Shown here: piece by piece, positions 63,511 to 64,000 of the stretch
Position numbering within the stretch: position 1 is the stretch's first letter
How the letters are laid out: every line of letters starts with the position of its first letter
Assembly: GCF_015319355.1 (NCBI RefSeq)
Contig: NZ_JADILU010000010.1
Location: 1 to 64,000, forward strand
Length of the DNA: 64,000 bases
DNA from: Psychroserpens luteus
GTDB lineage: Bacteria > Bacteroidota > Bacteroidia > Flavobacteriales > Flavobacteriaceae
Reading direction: 5' to 3'
Notes under the pieces: generated by a model
The model's database searches: none
What the model was told of the DNA's origin: nothing
What the model saw: the letters and a program-made list of their open reading frames with translations, nothing else
Program-made: the position numbers and the translations under genes

Positions 63511-63528
63511 ATTGAATAATGTTTAGGA

Positions 63529-64000
63529 CTAATCCTGTGTTTCAAACTTTTTAGAATAACGTTGCCATAATTCAGTTTGATGTGTTTCTAAACTTAATAG
63601 TCTACCATCAATAAAAGCATGTGTTAAGATATTTGTTCTCATATCTAGAGCATCTCCTTCGCTAATAAACAAAGTTGCACTCTTGCCAACTTCTAAAGTG
63701 CCATACATTTTATCTATTCCTAGAATTTTAGCAGGATTTAAAGTAATCAATTGTAAAGCTTGCTCTTTTGTTAAACCATGTGCAACAGTTGTTCCTGCAT
63801 AAAAAGGAAGATTACGAGAATTCATACGTTCCATTTGTCCGCTAGTCTCTAATGCTACAGTAACGCCTTGATCTGTTAACAGTTTTGCTAATTTGAAAGG
63901 CATATCATAATCATCATCAGTTTGATCTGGTCTAGAATGCACACGTTGTAATAAAACAGCTATGTTATTACGCTTGAGCATATCGGCAACTTTATGAGCT
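63529..64000 (-). CDS. Amidohydrolase family protein (C-terminal part; 5' end outside window)
   Basis: The frame is open to the right edge; only about 157 C-terminal residues are seen. An internal Met at 63981 is not taken as the start, because the residues before it (AHKVAD) continue without a stop. The motif LQLITLNPAKILGIDKMYGTLEVGKSATLFI is the standard C-terminal end of imidazolonepropionase-like amidohydrolases. In that group the metal-binding residues lie in the missing part. The substrate is unknown. Confidence 0.8.
   Translation of the reverse strand, partial: AHKVADMLKRNNIAVLLQRVHSRPDQTDDDYDMPFKLAKLLTDQGVTVALETSGQMERMNSRNLPFYAGTTVAHGLTKEQALQLITLNPAKILGIDKMYGTLEVGKSATLFISEGDALDMRTNILTHAFIDGRLLSLETHQTELWQRYSKKFETQD

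Overview
The window looks like chromosomal DNA from a member of the Flavobacteriaceae, probably a marine one. The evidence is the low GC content, promoters of the Bacteroidota type (TTTG ... TAnnTTTG), several secreted proteins with type IX secretion (T9SS) C-terminal sorting domains, and family-typical gene sets. These sets are sixA-ppk-ppx, rsmD with DUF3822, spoT-fur-purA with an OstA-like gene, and DUF368 next to aroE. The species cannot be told from the sequence. I saw no tRNA, 5S/16S/23S rRNA, transposase, integrase, phage gene or CRISPR array.

Layout. 1-12138 (minus) is one open frame running off the left edge: at least 4046 residues of a secreted giant adhesin-like protein. It is built from about forty HYR-like modules in three classes, with higher-order repeats of 1149 and 1245 bp. 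12357-15922 (plus) is a polyphosphate operon (sixA, ppk1, ppx) with a clear promoter. 16078-24074 holds an outer membrane beta-barrel protein, a T9SS-exported META-like protein, miaE, a lipoprotein, dnaX, the RNase P RNA gene rnpB, a small secreted protein, rsmD, a DUF3822 gene and a membrane protein. 24281-31014 (plus) holds a RecD-like helicase, a DUF4126 protein and an envelope-sugar cluster: kdsB, a HAD phosphatase, a CatA-like acyltransferase, a KdnB-like Kdo 8-oxidase, a PlsC-like acyltransferase and a secreted protein.

31198-46321 (minus) is mostly conserved housekeeping and envelope content: an NTF2-like protein, a DUF349 protein, aroE, two tandem DUF368 polyprenyl-phosphate transporters, a TPR protein, a class III aminotransferase, the OstA-like LPS-transport protein, purA, a Fur-family regulator and spoT. 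46322-53448 is an accessory block between spoT and an M48 peptidase gene. Fragments of the peptidase 3' end and of the spoT upstream region recur at the borders of successive cargo segments. One cargo gene is also flanked by attC-like palindromes. 53449-64000 holds the M48 peptidase, a SpoU-type RNA methyltransferase, two related T9SS proteins, a lipoprotein and the C-terminal part of an amidohydrolase.

How the genes fit together. Much of the window concerns the cell envelope: LPS inner-core sugar (kdsB, KdnB-like), LPS transport (OstA-like), lipid-carrier recycling (DUF368) and surface proteins exported by T9SS. A second theme is stress and phosphate physiology (polyphosphate kinase and phosphatase, spoT, fur).

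The main unexplained signals are three. The octamer TTCCGAAG is strongly over-represented across coding frames, strands and intergenic DNA. The spoT/M48 interval has a mosaic cassette structure. The giant gene has nested repeat periodicity.
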